Positions 31,267 to 41,868 of a stretch of DNA of 64,000 bases are shown here, in pieces. Numbering within the stretch: position 1 is the stretch's first letter; every line of letters starts with the position of its first letter. The position numbers and the translations under genes are program-made. Under the pieces are notes generated by a model. It ran no database searches, had not been told where the DNA came from, and saw only the letters and a list, made by a program, of their open reading frames with translations. Source of the DNA: Xiheibacterium sp038325765. GTDB lineage: Bacteria; Myxococcota_A; Polyangia; Nannocystales; Nannocystaceae. Where the stretch lies: positions 1 to 64,000 of the forward strand of contig JBBQJI010000014.1 of NCBI GenBank assembly GCA_038325765.1. The letters are read 5' to 3'.

Positions 31267-32364
31267 ATGACGGTCAACCTCCACCAGCTCCTCACCGCGA
31301 TGGTCGAGTCCGGCGCGACGGACCTCCACGTCACCACCGGCACAGCGCCGCAGCTCCGCATCGACGGCGATCTGGTGCCGCTCAAGGTCCCCAAGCTCGG
31401 ACCGGTCGAGACCAAGCAGCTCTGCTACTCGATCCTCAACGACAAGCAGAAGCACCGGTTCGAGGAAGACCTCGAGCTCGACCTCTCGTTCGGCGTGAAG
31501 GGCCTGGCCCGCTTCCGCGCGAACATCTACCAGCAGCGCGGCGCGACGTGTGCGGCGTTTCGCCTGATCCCCTACGAGATCCCGCCGCTCGAGACCCTCG
31601 GCCTGCCGCAGGTGGTCCGCACGCTGACGCGGCGGCCGCGCGGGTTGGTGCTCGTGACGGGGCCGACGGGCTCGGGCAAGAGCACCACGTTGGCGTCGAT
31701 GATCGATGTCATCAACCACGAGCTGCGCGGCCACATCCTCACGATCGAGGATCCGATCGAGTACCTGCACCAGCACGGCACCTGCGTGGTCAACCAGCGT
31801 GAGATCGGCGCCGACACCAAGTCGTTCGCCAACGCGCTGAAGTACGCACTGCGCCAAGACCCCGACGTGATCCTGCTCGGCGAGATGCGCGACGGCGAGA
31901 CGATGGAGGCCGCGCTCACGCTGGCCGAGACCGGCCACCTCACGTTCGGCACCTTGCACACCAACTCGGCGGTGCAGTCGATCAACCGCGTGATCGACAT
32001 GTTCCCCTCGCACCGCCACTCGCAGGTGCGCTCGCAGCTCAGCTTCGTGCTCGAGGGCGTGCTGTGTCAGTCGCTGCTGCCCAAGCCCGACGGCGGCCGC
32101 GCGCTCGCCGTCGAGGTGATGGTGCCGACCGACGGCATCCGCGCGCTCATCCGCGACGCCAAGGTCCACCAGATCTACTCGCAGATGCAGCTCGGCCAGG
32201 GCGTGCACGAGATGCAGACCTTCAACCAGTCGCTGGCCGACCTGGTGGTCCGCGGCCAGGTCGCCCACGACGTGGCGATGCGCCGCTCGAGCGAGCCCAA
32301 CGAGCTCCGCTCCCTCATCGAGGCCAACAAGAGCCTCAACCCGGCCGGGCGCCGGCTCAAGTAG
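31267..32364 (+). CDS. pilT: Type IV pilus retraction ATPase PilT
   Basis: A 365-residue hexameric ATPase that drives pilus retraction and twitching. Motifs: LHQLLTAMVESGATDLHVTT at the N-terminus, Walker A GPTGSGKSTTL, Asp box IEDPIEYLHQ, Walker B DPDVILLGEMRDGET and His box HLTFGTLHTNSAVQSI, then QLSFVLEGVLCQSLLPKPDG. No zinc Cys pairs, as expected. It lies 75 bp after pilB and 27 bp before pilC. A second PilT family member is encoded at 18.4-19.5 kb. Length equals the family norm. Confidence 0.96.
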   Translation: MTVNLHQLLTAMVESGATDLHVTTGTAPQLRIDGDLVPLKVPKLGPVETKQLCYSILNDKQKHRFEEDLELDLSFGVKGLARFRANIYQQRGATCAAFRLIPYEIPPLETLGLPQVVRTLTRRPRGLVLVTGPTGSGKSTTLASMIDVINHELRGHILTIEDPIEYLHQHGTCVVNQREIGADTKSFANALKYALRQDPDVILLGEMRDGETMEAALTLAETGHLTFGTLHTNSAVQSINRVIDMFPSHRHSQVRSQLSFVLEGVLCQSLLPKPDGGRALAVEVMVPTDGIRALIRDAKVHQIYSQMQLGQGVHEMQTFNQSLADLVVRGQVAHDVAMRRSSEPNELRSLIEANKSLNPAGRRLK

Positions 32365-32391
32365 CGCGACGGAAGGGGCGACGAGACCACC

Positions 32392-33593
<1,202 letters not shown>

Positions 33594-33597
<4 letters not shown>

Positions 33598-35279
33598 CCG
33601 GGCCGGCGCGAGCGTCGGCGACAGCCAGCGAGGCCGCGCCTGCGGTCGCGACGGCGCGCTCTGCCCGAGAGCGGCGCATCGCGTACTTCATGCTGTTCCG
33701 CCTCGGCATGCTGGCGCTGTTCACCATGCTCGCCGGCGCCCTGGTGATCGCCGACGAGCCCGGCGTTCAGGGCCGCACCGGCCAGATGGTGTGGGGGACG
33801 CTGGTGACCGGTTATGCCCTGACCATCGCCTACGCCCGCCTTCTGCGACGGACCCGCAACCTCTCGCGCTTCGCGTGGACGCAGACCGCGATCGACATCG
33901 TGCTCGCCGCCATCGGGGTGCAGCTGTCGGGCGGCGTCGACTCGGGGCTCCACATGCTCTACCCGATGTCGGTGCTCGGCGCCGCGACGATGGGGGGCCG
34001 CCGGCAGACCTGGGCAGCCGCCGCCGCTTGTGCCGTGACGTTCACTGCGCAAAGCGGCCTCGAGCTGGTGGGGCTGCTCGATCCGGTGACGCTCACGGGC
34101 GAGTACCGCACCCCCGAGTTCCGCGAGTCGCTGGTGATGGTCGCGCGCACGCTCGCCGCCTTGGTGGGCGTCACCTTGCTGTCGTCGTATCTGGCGGTGC
34201 AGCTCCAGACCAGCGCATCGCAACTCGGCAACCTGCGGGCGCTCAACGAGGACATCGTGCGCTCGCTGAGCTCGGGGCTCATCACGCTCGATGGTGCCGA
34301 TCGCATCCGCTACTTCAACCCCGCGGCCCGCGAAATCCTGGGCCTCGACGACGGCCATGTGGGCGCGCCGATCGGCGCCGTGCTCCCGGATTCGCCAGGC
34401 GCCACCGACTCGGATCGCGGCGGCCGCATCGACGCCAAGCATGCGCTCCCCGATGGCCGCGCCATCCGCATCGGGTTGACGCGGATGCCCCTGCGCGACG
34501 CCGCCGGCACGATGGTCGGCCACATCATCAACTTCCAGGACGTCACCCAGCTCCACGCGCTCGGCGATCGGGTCCGCCGCAACGAGCGGCTCGCGGCCTT
34601 GGGCGGCATGGCGGCGAGTGTCGCCCACGAGATCCGCAACCCCTTGGCTGCGATCTCAGGGTCGGCCGAGTTGCTCACCACCGCGTCGCTGGGCGACGAG
34701 GATCGGCGGCTGTTGGCGATCATCCGCCGCGAGTCGACGCGGCTGTCGGACATGGTGCGCGACCTGCTGGCGTTCACGCGGCCGCGGCAGCCCGAGGCGA
34801 CGCTGCTCGATCTGTCGCGGTCGGTCCAAGAGACCGCCGAGGCGTTCGCCGCCGATCCCAACAACGCCGGCATCCACGTCGAGTTCCACGGCGGCGTCGA
34901 CCTGCTCGCCGAGGTCGACCCGGTGCAGGTCGGTCAGGTGCTGTGGAATCTCCTGCGCAATGCCGCCGAGGCCATGGGCGGCCACGGCGAGGTCGGCGTC
35001 GTGGTCTCGGCCGACGACCGGGTGGTCCGCATCGAGATCACCGACCACGGCACGGGCATCCCCAGTGACCGCCTCGAGTCGATCTTCGACCCCTTCTTCA
35101 CCACCAAGGAGCAGGGCACGGGGTTTGGCCTGGCGATCGTGCACCGGGTGGTGGACGACAACCACGGGAGCATCCGGGTGCGCTCGCGGACAAACTCTGG
35201 GAGCACGTTCACGGTCGAGTTCCCGCGGGCGAAGGAGCTGGCCGACAGCGCGTCTTCGGGCGTGCTGTCGATCGAGTGA
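33594..35279 (+). CDS. pilS: PilS-like sensor histidine kinase
   Basis: A 561-residue kinase beginning at GTG 33594, overlapping the pilC stop as GTGA, which indicates coupling. Six membrane segments (residues about 30-190, from FMLFRLGMLALFTMLAGAL) are followed by PAS (SLSSGLITLDGADRIRYFNP), HisKA with phospho-His in ASVAHEIRNPLAAISG, and HATPase boxes LRNAAEAM, DHGTGI and GTGFGLAI. In other bacteria PilS senses pilin level and phosphorylates PilR, which activates pilA with sigma54. Here the gene after it is an unrelated lipoprotein, so pilR and pilA are elsewhere or replaced. The name PilS rests on domain order and position. Confidence 0.88.
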
Positions 35280-35308
35280 CGCCGACAGCGCCGCGGGTAT
35301 CCCCTCGC

Positions 35309-35356
35309 ATGCCCCCGCGTGTGCCCCCGCGTGTGCCCCCGCGTGTGCCCCCGATG
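35309..35356. repeat. 12-bp tandem repeat, four copies
   Basis: GTGCCCCCGCGT on a 12-bp period, two exact middle copies and single-base variants at either end, lies 30-77 bp after the pilS stop and ends 69 bp before the next ATG. The period is a multiple of three but no gene covers it. Confidence 0.85.
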
Positions 35357-35413
35357 GTCTCGTCGCTGGGAGACTCCCGACGGGAACCAAGTTCTCGGTG
35401 GTGCGGGTCCGTG

Positions 35414-35419
35414 TAGACT
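35414..35419 (+). promoter_or_regulatory. Putative -10 box TAGACT, leaderless start of the IgGFc-type lipoprotein
   Basis: TAGACT ends exactly 6 nt before the ATG at 35426, so the mRNA probably starts at the codon. Confidence 0.45.
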
Positions 35420-35425
35420 GCCGGG

Positions 35426-37078
35426 ATGGTGAGACGAACTATGGTTATGGCGACTCGGCTTGCGGCGACGATGGCCACGATTGCGCTCGGGTGCGGCGAT
35501 GAAGTGGCGGCCCAGGGCGACACGACGACCGGCACCTCGCCGGGCACCTCACCGGGGACGTCCGGTCCCACGACGGTCGCCGAGTCCACGACGGGTGACG
35601 CGACCAGCGGGGCGCAGACGAGCACCGAGGGGGCGGGCGGTGAAACGATGTTGCCGGTCGTCTTCGATGTCGGCACGCCCGGTCCGTCGGATCTCGGGGA
35701 GGGCGAGGAGGGGCCGGTGATCCCCGAGAGCTGCAACCAGGCCAGCGACGGCGAGACCACCGTCGGGTGCGTCTTCTATGCTGTGGACCTCGACCAATTC
35801 GATTCGTCCGAGGCCGACCAATACGCGATCGCGATCTCCAACGTGCAGCTGGTCGGCAGCGCCGAGGTCGTCGTCGAGCGCAAGATCGCCGGCGTGTGGA
35901 CGGAGGTCGCCGGCCCCGAGGTGGTGGCGCCGCTCGAGCTGTACACCTTCACCCTGCCCGATAACCACCAAGAGGGCAGCGGGGTCCGCGAGGGCGGCAC
36001 CTATCGCGTCACCTCGGATCGGCCGATCATCGCCTATCAGTTCAGCCCGCTGTCCCAGACGTCGTTCACCTCCGACGCGTCGATGTTGTATCCGGCGACG
36101 TCGCTCGACACGCTCTCGTACGTGCCGCACTGGGGCGGCGGCCAGGGCGGCAACGGCTACATCACGATCGCAGCGGTCGACGACGGCACCACGATCGAGG
36201 TCATCCCCACCGCCAGCACGGCGGCGGGCCCGGGCGTGCCGGCGGGCACGGCCGGCAACCCCTTCGAGATCACCCTCGACGAGGGCGACATCGCCGAGGT
36301 CATGGTCACCCTCCCCAACGTCTCGCTGTCGGGCACCCGCATCGAGGCCAACAAGCCGATCGCGGTGTTCACCGCCCACGAGTGCGCGAACGTTCCGGCC
36401 AACGCCTTCGCCTGCGATCACCTCGAAGAGCAGCTGAGCGGCGTACGGCTGTGGGGTCAGGACTTCGCCGCGTCGCGGGTGCCGGTGCGATCGGCGGGCA
36501 GCCCCGAGACCTCGCTGTGGCAGATCCAGGCCAGCGAGAATGGCACAACCGTCAGCCTGTCTGCCGATGCCGACGTGAGCGGGCTGCCGGACTCGCCGAT
36601 CTCGCTCGCCGCTGGCGAGGTGGTGGAGTTCTATGTCGGCGGCACCGCCACTTCACCCGGGGACTTCGTCATCAACGCCAACAAGCCGATCGCGGTGATG
36701 AACTACATGACCGGCGCCGACAACCCGCCGAGCACGGGCACCGGCGACCCGGCGATGGTGCAGCTGAGCCCCACCGAGCAGTTCCTCCCCCGCTACGTGG
36801 TGCTCGTGCCCAGCGAGTGGACGACCGACGTCCTCGTCGTCACGCGCACCGCCGGCAACGACATCGAACTCGACGGCGCGAACATCGACGATGGGGAGTT
36901 CATCGAGATCGACAACGGCGAGTTCGAGGTCGCCCGCGTGGTGGTGACCGACGGCGTGCACACGCTCGAGTCCGACGCGGGCTTCTCGGTGGTCGTGGTC
37001 GGCTACGACGAGTACGACAGCTACGCGTACCTGGGCGGCTCGGGTACCGGGAAGATCAACCCCACACCCGAGGGGTGA
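35426..37078 (+). CDS. IgGFc-binding-domain lipoprotein
   Basis: A 550-residue surface lipoprotein (signal TRLAATMATIALGCG) with a Thr/Gly/Ser linker of about 60 residues and a domain of the IgGFc-binding family: FYAVDLDQFDSSEADQYAIA at its start, AVFTAHECANVP with nearby CDHLEEQL in the middle, and VVGYDEYDSYAYLGGSG at the end. In animals the domain occurs in mucus-type proteins; in myxobacteria related lipoproteins are frequent and probably act in adhesion or surface contact, which is an inference. The first codons are less GC-rich than the rest. A decayed C-terminal fragment of the same family lies at 53.3 kb. Confidence 0.85.
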   Translation: MVRRTMVMATRLAATMATIALGCGDEVAAQGDTTTGTSPGTSPGTSGPTTVAESTTGDATSGAQTSTEGAGGETMLPVVFDVGTPGPSDLGEGEEGPVIPESCNQASDGETTVGCVFYAVDLDQFDSSEADQYAIAISNVQLVGSAEVVVERKIAGVWTEVAGPEVVAPLELYTFTLPDNHQEGSGVREGGTYRVTSDRPIIAYQFSPLSQTSFTSDASMLYPATSLDTLSYVPHWGGGQGGNGYITIAAVDDGTTIEVIPTASTAAGPGVPAGTAGNPFEITLDEGDIAEVMVTLPNVSLSGTRIEANKPIAVFTAHECANVPANAFACDHLEEQLSGVRLWGQDFAASRVPVRSAGSPETSLWQIQASENGTTVSLSADADVSGLPDSPISLAAGEVVEFYVGGTATSPGDFVINANKPIAVMNYMTGADNPPSTGTGDPAMVQLSPTEQFLPRYVVLVPSEWTTDVLVVTRTAGNDIELDGANIDDGEFIEIDNGEFEVARVVVTDGVHTLESDAGFSVVVVGYDEYDSYAYLGGSGTGKINPTPEG

Positions 37079-37116
37079 GTGGGGGGTGAGGGGTGACACC
37101 CGCAGGGAGCAGTGGC

Positions 37117-38958
37117 TCAGCCTTGCACTTCGGGCGGCTCGAGGGTCCACGCGCCGCGCATGTTCTGGTTGTCGAGCTCTTGGCCCGGCAGCCAGAACGA
37201 GGGATGGCTGGGATCGACACCGTCGACCGGATCCGCGTCGATGGCCGTGACCCACAGCTGCTTGCGACGGGTGGACACGACCTCGTCGATGAGCGTGTTG
37301 CCGTAGGTCCGCTCCGACACGAACACCAGCCAGAAGTAGCCGCCGCGCTCCTCGGGCATGAAGGTCGGCTCGTAGCAGGCGGACGACTGGCCCTCGGTCA
37401 GTGAGCCCACACCGCAGGCGCGGCCGAGTTGTGCCTCGCTGCTCCCGTCGGCGGCGCTGAGCCACAGCTCACCCTGGGCGCCGCGGGTACGGGCCTGCGT
37501 CGCGCGGCCCAGCGCGATCCAGTTCGAGTCGGGGCTCCAGCTCGGGAACACCACCGCCGATCGGTTGGCGATGGGCGCGGCGACCTGCAGCGGCGCCGTG
37601 AAGCCCGGGGTGACGAGGTCGACGCCCGCGACCCACACGGACGACTGGGTGAAGTCGAGCCAGTTGCCGTCGGTGCGCACGCTGTACGCGACGCGGGTGC
37701 CATCGGGTGACCACGCCGGCTGGACCGGAAAGCCGCCCTCGACCAGCAGCTGGGCCATCGGCGTGGCGCTGTCGAATGTCGATAGGTTGAGCGAGGCGAG
37801 TCCCGCCGACTCACCCCACATCACGTGCTCGCCGTCGGGCGAGATCGCCTGGAAGCCCGACGCCGAATTCGACGCGAACAGCGACGCACCATCGGCCGCG
37901 TTGAAGGTGCCCCACGGGCTCGAGCCGCCGTTGAACGAGGCCACGAGCGTGGCACCATCGGAGGACACGCTGTGACACGCGACGCACTGGACGCCCGGCG
38001 GCCGCTGGATGAACACCTCGGGCGCCGAATCCACGCCGGGCCGCAGTCGCACGACGTTGCCCTGGTTGACCTCCCAATAGTAGATGACGCCGATGAGATC
38101 CGCGTCGGCGATGCGCCACTGCTTGGTCGTCGGCAGGTACGCCTGCGCGCCGTCGTGCCGCTGCAGCGACACGGTCACGTCGCCGGGCGCGACCGATCCG
38201 GTGAGCTTGTCCCACACCACCTTGGGCAGCGTCGGGAGCCCGTAGCGTGACGGCGGTGGCAGCGTCCGCCAGGTCTCGAACGCGAAGGTCGGCGCGTCGA
38301 TGACCAAACGATAGACGTCTGTCGCAGCGCCGCCATCCCATTGCAGTTGGGGGCTGCCCAGTCCCCGCGGGAACACGGTGCCGTCCTCGGGATACGACCA
38401 CACCAGCGTGGGATCGGGGCTGACCGCCCCATCGAAGTCATCCTTGATCGGATCGCCCACCATCTCCGGGTCGTCCACGATCCGCAGCTTCACCGTGATC
38501 GACGTGGTGGCATCGAGCTCGCCCGGCCCACCGAACGAGATCTCGGCGACGCCGCCGAACAGGCCGCTGGGCAGGAACTCCCCTTGCGATCCGTCGAGTC
38601 CGCCGATATCGAGGTTGTCGGTGTTCCACGTCCCGTCGATCGCGGCTTCGGTGCCGTCGGCGTAGGTCGCGATCGCGGCGAACTGCAGCGGCGCTGCGGG
38701 TACGCCGTCGACCACTTCGATGACCGCGTCCGCGGGCTCGATGCGGACCTCGGCGATCGCGGCCGCGTCGCCGGTGCTGCCGTCGGCCGCATCCGCATCC
38801 GTGCTCGCGCCCCCGCCCGTGGCGGTGCCGGTGGCGGTGGCGGCGCCCCCGCTGTCGGGGTCGACGCCGTCGTCGTCACCGACGTCACGTCCACCGCCCG
38901 AGCCTCCGTTGCACGCAAACAAGGCAGCGCAGACCGCTGCGACGAGGGGGATTCGCAT
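37117..38958 (-). CDS. Lipoprotein with TolB-like (PD40) propeller and a haem-type CxxCH
   Basis: A 613-residue lipoprotein (signal AAVCAALFAC) with a Gly/Thr/Asp linker, an Ig-like beta region (AEVRIEPADAVIEVVDGVP), then beta-propeller blades of the TolB/PD40 kind (DGEHVMWGES, AWSPDGTRVAYSVR, FPSWSPDSNWIALG). The sequence VQCVACHS is a c-type haem attachment motif before the propeller. The layout matches myxobacterial proteins annotated as PD40 cytochrome-like lipoproteins; the ligand and haem occupancy are inferred. ATG 38958 gives the signal peptide; the longer open frame upstream has none. It converges with the IgGFc-type gene, 38 bp apart. Confidence 0.85.
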   Translation of the reverse strand: MRIPLVAAVCAALFACNGGSGGGRDVGDDDGVDPDSGGAATATGTATGGGASTDADAADGSTGDAAAIAEVRIEPADAVIEVVDGVPAAPLQFAAIATYADGTEAAIDGTWNTDNLDIGGLDGSQGEFLPSGLFGGVAEISFGGPGELDATTSITVKLRIVDDPEMVGDPIKDDFDGAVSPDPTLVWSYPEDGTVFPRGLGSPQLQWDGGAATDVYRLVIDAPTFAFETWRTLPPPSRYGLPTLPKVVWDKLTGSVAPGDVTVSLQRHDGAQAYLPTTKQWRIADADLIGVIYYWEVNQGNVVRLRPGVDSAPEVFIQRPPGVQCVACHSVSSDGATLVASFNGGSSPWGTFNAADGASLFASNSASGFQAISPDGEHVMWGESAGLASLNLSTFDSATPMAQLLVEGGFPVQPAWSPDGTRVAYSVRTDGNWLDFTQSSVWVAGVDLVTPGFTAPLQVAAPIANRSAVVFPSWSPDSNWIALGRATQARTRGAQGELWLSAADGSSEAQLGRACGVGSLTEGQSSACYEPTFMPEERGGYFWLVFVSERTYGNTLIDEVVSTRRKQLWVTAIDADPVDGVDPSHPSFWLPGQELDNQNMRGAWTLEPPEVQG

Positions 38959-39119
38959 CGCCGTAGGACCGTGGCGTGCGGGGATTTTCCGGGCGCGGGT
39001 CTGCGGTCGCGCAGATCGTCCTCGATCCACTTGCGAGCGACCGGGGGGATTTCCGAGACGAGGCGTGGATCCCCGCGGTTGGGCGAGGCTCCGCGGGTGC
39101 GAAGGCCCGCGCTGCGCGG

Positions 39120-39125
39120 TAGCCT
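39120..39125 (+). promoter_or_regulatory. Putative -10 box TAGCCT, leaderless start of the PH-like membrane protein
   Basis: GGTAGCCTGGG ends its TAnnnT core 6 nt before the ATG at 39132. Confidence 0.5.
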
Positions 39126-39131
39126 GGGCGG

Positions 39132-39644
39132 ATGGACGGTCCATGGATCGCGCTCCTCATCGCCACGCCGGTGATCCTGATGGTCGCCGCGACCGTCTGG
39201 CTCGTGCGACGGCTGTTGCGGGCGCGCGATGCCGCCGATGCCCGCATGGCGCTGCTCTGCCGCGGCCACACGCCGGTGCTCACCGAGCCGATGGCCCAGT
39301 TCTTCGGGCTCCAGGCGCTCGGCCCGACGCAGATGCGCGGCAACGGGCGGCTCGCGCTCGTCGACGACACCGTGGTGTTCGTGCAGCTCGTGCCGCATCG
39401 GGTGGTCCGCATCCGGATCGACGAGATCATCGAGATCGGCGACGCCAAGGGCTTCCTCGGCAAGACCCAGTTCCAGCCGCTGTTGAAGATCACGTGGCGC
39501 CCCCGCCACTCGTCGACGATCGCCGACGAGGTCGGTCGTGGCGACGGTCTCTCGGAGCACGTCGCCGCGTGGCGCATCCGCGACCTCGCGACGTGGCAGG
39601 CGGCGCTGCGTCGCGGACAGCCGGCGGCGGTCGGACCCAGATGA
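39132..39644 (+). CDS. Membrane-anchored protein with PH-like domain
   Basis: A 170-residue protein with one N-terminal membrane helix (ALLIATPVILMVAATVWLV), a basic segment, and a beta-rich part (NGRLALVDDTVVFVQLVPHR, then VRIRIDEIIEIGDAKGFLG, then PLLKITWRP) that resembles a bacterial PH-like fold. The last helix (RIRDLATWQAAL) fits the fold. I infer a peripheral role at the inner membrane; no partner can be named. It is divergent from the propeller lipoprotein and 123 bp before the glutathione peroxidase. Confidence 0.7.
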   Translation: MDGPWIALLIATPVILMVAATVWLVRRLLRARDAADARMALLCRGHTPVLTEPMAQFFGLQALGPTQMRGNGRLALVDDTVVFVQLVPHRVVRIRIDEIIEIGDAKGFLGKTQFQPLLKITWRPRHSSTIADEVGRGDGLSEHVAAWRIRDLATWQAALRRGQPAAVGPR

Positions 39645-39767
39645 ACTCGTGACCAGCGCGGCACCTCCGTAGGACTCCACGTCGGCGGCAGGCCGAAGGC
39701 GGTCTCAACTGCGCCGCCCCCCGCTCGCCCGTTGCCCGCCGCGCGGCGCCGATGGTAGAGCACCACC

Positions 39768-40322
39768 ATGGCCACCCCGATCCAAGACATCCCGGTCGAC
39801 ACCAACGACGGCAAGACGACCAGCCTCGGCGCCTACCACGGCAAGGTGCGCCTGGTCGTGAACGTCGCGTCGAAGTGCGGGCTCACGCCGCAGTACGAGG
39901 GCCTCGAGGCGCTCTACCGCGCTCACGGGGCCGCGGGGCTCGAGATCCTCGCGTTCCCGGCCAACGAGTTCGGTGGGCAGGAGCCGGGCACCGACGCGGA
40001 GATCCGCGACTTCTGCTCGCTGCGCTACGACGTCAGCTTCCCGCTGTTCTCGAAGATCGTGGTGAAGGGGCCGGGGCAGCATCCGCTGTACGCCGCGCTC
40101 ACGGCGGCGCAGCCCATGGCGCACGAGAAGCCGGGCAGCGACTTCAAGGCCAAGCTGCGCGGCTTCGGCGTCGATCTCGGCGATTCCAAGGACATCGCGT
40201 GGAACTTCGAGAAGTTCCTCGTCGACCGCGAGGGCAACGTGGTCGCCCGCTTCGCGCCCGATGTCGCGCCCGACGATCCGCAGCTCGTCGCCGCGATCGA
40301 GGACGCGCTCGGTCGCACCTGA
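39768..40322 (+). CDS. gpx: Glutathione peroxidase family protein
   Basis: A 184-residue thiol peroxidase that reduces hydroperoxides. The peroxidatic Cys is Cys37 in NVASKCGLTPQY; Gln71 in NEFGGQEPG and Trp in IAWNFEKFLVD complete the tetrad. Asn before Phe of the last motif is also present. Cys83 could resolve the oxidised enzyme, as in thioredoxin-dependent plant-type members, so glutathione need not be the reductant. A short insert (AHEKPGSDFKAKLRGFG) sits where some members are shorter. TAGAGC lies 6 nt upstream of the ATG. It has no linked reductase gene. Confidence 0.92.
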   Translation: MATPIQDIPVDTNDGKTTSLGAYHGKVRLVVNVASKCGLTPQYEGLEALYRAHGAAGLEILAFPANEFGGQEPGTDAEIRDFCSLRYDVSFPLFSKIVVKGPGQHPLYAALTAAQPMAHEKPGSDFKAKLRGFGVDLGDSKDIAWNFEKFLVDREGNVVARFAPDVAPDDPQLVAAIEDALGRT

Positions 40323-40458
40323 GCGTCGCAGCGGCGGCGGTCTCCAGGTGGATGCCCATTGCTCGGTCCGAAGACGACGCGGACGCGCGCGAGCGCGGTA
40401 AGGCCGGGCGCGAGCGGTCGCGGGTATGTTGACGAGGCAACCCGGGAGTGAGCACCGC

Positions 40459-41604
40459 ATGAACATCCATCACGGCTCGGCGGCGGTCGGCGCCATTGTC
40501 CTGTTCTCGATCAGCGCACCGGCCTGCGGCGGCGGCGACCCCGCCAGCGTCCAGGGCCCGAGTTCTGCGGCCTCCGACGACGACGGCACCGAAGGATCCA
40601 CCGCCGGGGGCGAAACGAGCGGCGGCCTCGAAGGCGCTGGCGGTCCCTCGAGTGGCGACGGCGGCTCCGGTGGCGAGTGCGTGCCGGAGTGCGGCGAGCG
40701 GGTGTGCGGAGCAGACCCCGCGTGCGGAACTCCGTGCGGGACGTGCGTGGACACGAAGGAGTGCAGTGCCGAGGGCGCCTGCGTCGAGCTCGCCCCCCAG
40801 TGCGCGGCGAACCTCTTCGTGGACTCGTTCGAGTCCGCCGACATGGCGGCGACCAACGCGGACGGCTTCAGCTGGGCCAACAACAACCGGACCTCGGTCG
40901 TCACCATGGATCCCGGTCCGGTCGCGGTCTGGCACAACGGCCCCATCGCGAATGCCGGCCCCGAGGGCGACGACTGGACCGCGTACGACGGCGAGCACAG
41001 CCTACGCTTTCGCTACCCGGCCGGCGAATTCTGGTCCGAGCAACGTTTCGACATGGGGCAGCCGCAATCGGAGCTGTGGATCCGCTACTGGCTGCGCGTG
41101 CCCACCAACTTCCGGCACGGGCACGCCAGCCCGACGAACAACAAATTCTTCGCCCTGTGGATGGACGGCTATTCGCAGCACGGCGAGGGCCCCACGATCG
41201 TGTGGAATTTCTGGCGCGACGGCGAGACCGACGACAGCCGATTCACCTACAGCTTGAACCAGACGGGTGCGTCCGGTGGAAGCCACCACGCGGACTACCC
41301 CGAGTTCATCCGCTCGCCCGAGGACCAGGGCCGATGGATGCAGGTGGTGCTCTACGCGAAGATGTCCACGGATGCGGAATCGATGGACGGCGAGTCCCGC
41401 ATCTACCGCCGCTGGCAGGACGAGACCGAGTTCACCCTCATCGGCGAGACCACCGGCAAGGACTTCAGCGCCCCACCGGACGGGCCTCGCGGCTGGCAAG
41501 GCGGCTACATCATGGGCTGGTCGAACCCTGCCTACGACGAGGACACGGTCTGGCTGCTGGACGACTTCGAGTTGTCCACGGAGCCGCTGAACTGCGGCGG
41601 GTGA
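40459..41604 (+). CDS. Lipoprotein with Cys-rich module and lectin-like (concanavalin-type) domain
   Basis: A 381-residue lipoprotein (signal FSISAPACG) with a Ser/Gly/Thr linker, a short disulfide-rich module (CVPECGERVCGADPACGTPC plus GTC) seen in myxobacterial surface proteins, and a beta jelly-roll domain from residue 125 on (LFVDSFESADM, HSLRFRYPAGEFWSEQRF, ELWIRYWLRVPTNFRHGH, GRWMQVVLYAKM, TVWLLDDFEL). The last part resembles concanavalin-like polysaccharide-binding or lyase domains, but no catalytic signature is clear, so binding is the safer reading. GGGAG about 13 nt before ATG 40459 supports the start; a TATGTT box lies 28 nt upstream. Confidence 0.75.
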   Translation: MNIHHGSAAVGAIVLFSISAPACGGGDPASVQGPSSAASDDDGTEGSTAGGETSGGLEGAGGPSSGDGGSGGECVPECGERVCGADPACGTPCGTCVDTKECSAEGACVELAPQCAANLFVDSFESADMAATNADGFSWANNNRTSVVTMDPGPVAVWHNGPIANAGPEGDDWTAYDGEHSLRFRYPAGEFWSEQRFDMGQPQSELWIRYWLRVPTNFRHGHASPTNNKFFALWMDGYSQHGEGPTIVWNFWRDGETDDSRFTYSLNQTGASGGSHHADYPEFIRSPEDQGRWMQVVLYAKMSTDAESMDGESRIYRRWQDETEFTLIGETTGKDFSAPPDGPRGWQGGYIMGWSNPAYDEDTVWLLDDFELSTEPLNCGG

Positions 41605-41734
41605 AGGACGACTGCGCGTCCGACGGACCGGCGGGCGACGCGACACCATCGGCCGCGTGCGCGGCTCGCCGTCGTCGACGCGCGCGACTCATCCGCCCCG
41701 TCCGCCGCGCTCGCGACGTCACGCCCGCACTCAG

Positions 41735-41750
41735 GGGGCCTCGCGGCCCC
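41735..41750. terminator. Hairpin GGGGCC-TCGC-GGCCCC
   Basis: Perfect 6-bp GC stem with a 4-nt loop, 130 nt after the lectin-like lipoprotein and 118 nt before gltA. There is no T-run. The rest of the 264-bp gap shows no gene. Confidence 0.4.
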
Positions 41751-41852
41751 GTCCGCGCACCCGTAGCTGCGTTGCGCGAACTGGCGCGCTCGTTTGTAGC
41801 CGAACCTGCCCACGCCGTGGCTCGATGGATCGCGCCGGCCCAGGCCCCGTGA

Positions 41853-41858
41853 TACCCT
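41853..41858 (+). promoter_or_regulatory. Putative -10 box TACCCT for gltA
   Basis: GATACCCTGCG ends its core 10 nt before the gltA ATG, leaving almost no leader. Confidence 0.45.
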
Positions 41859-41868
41859 GCGCTCCGCC

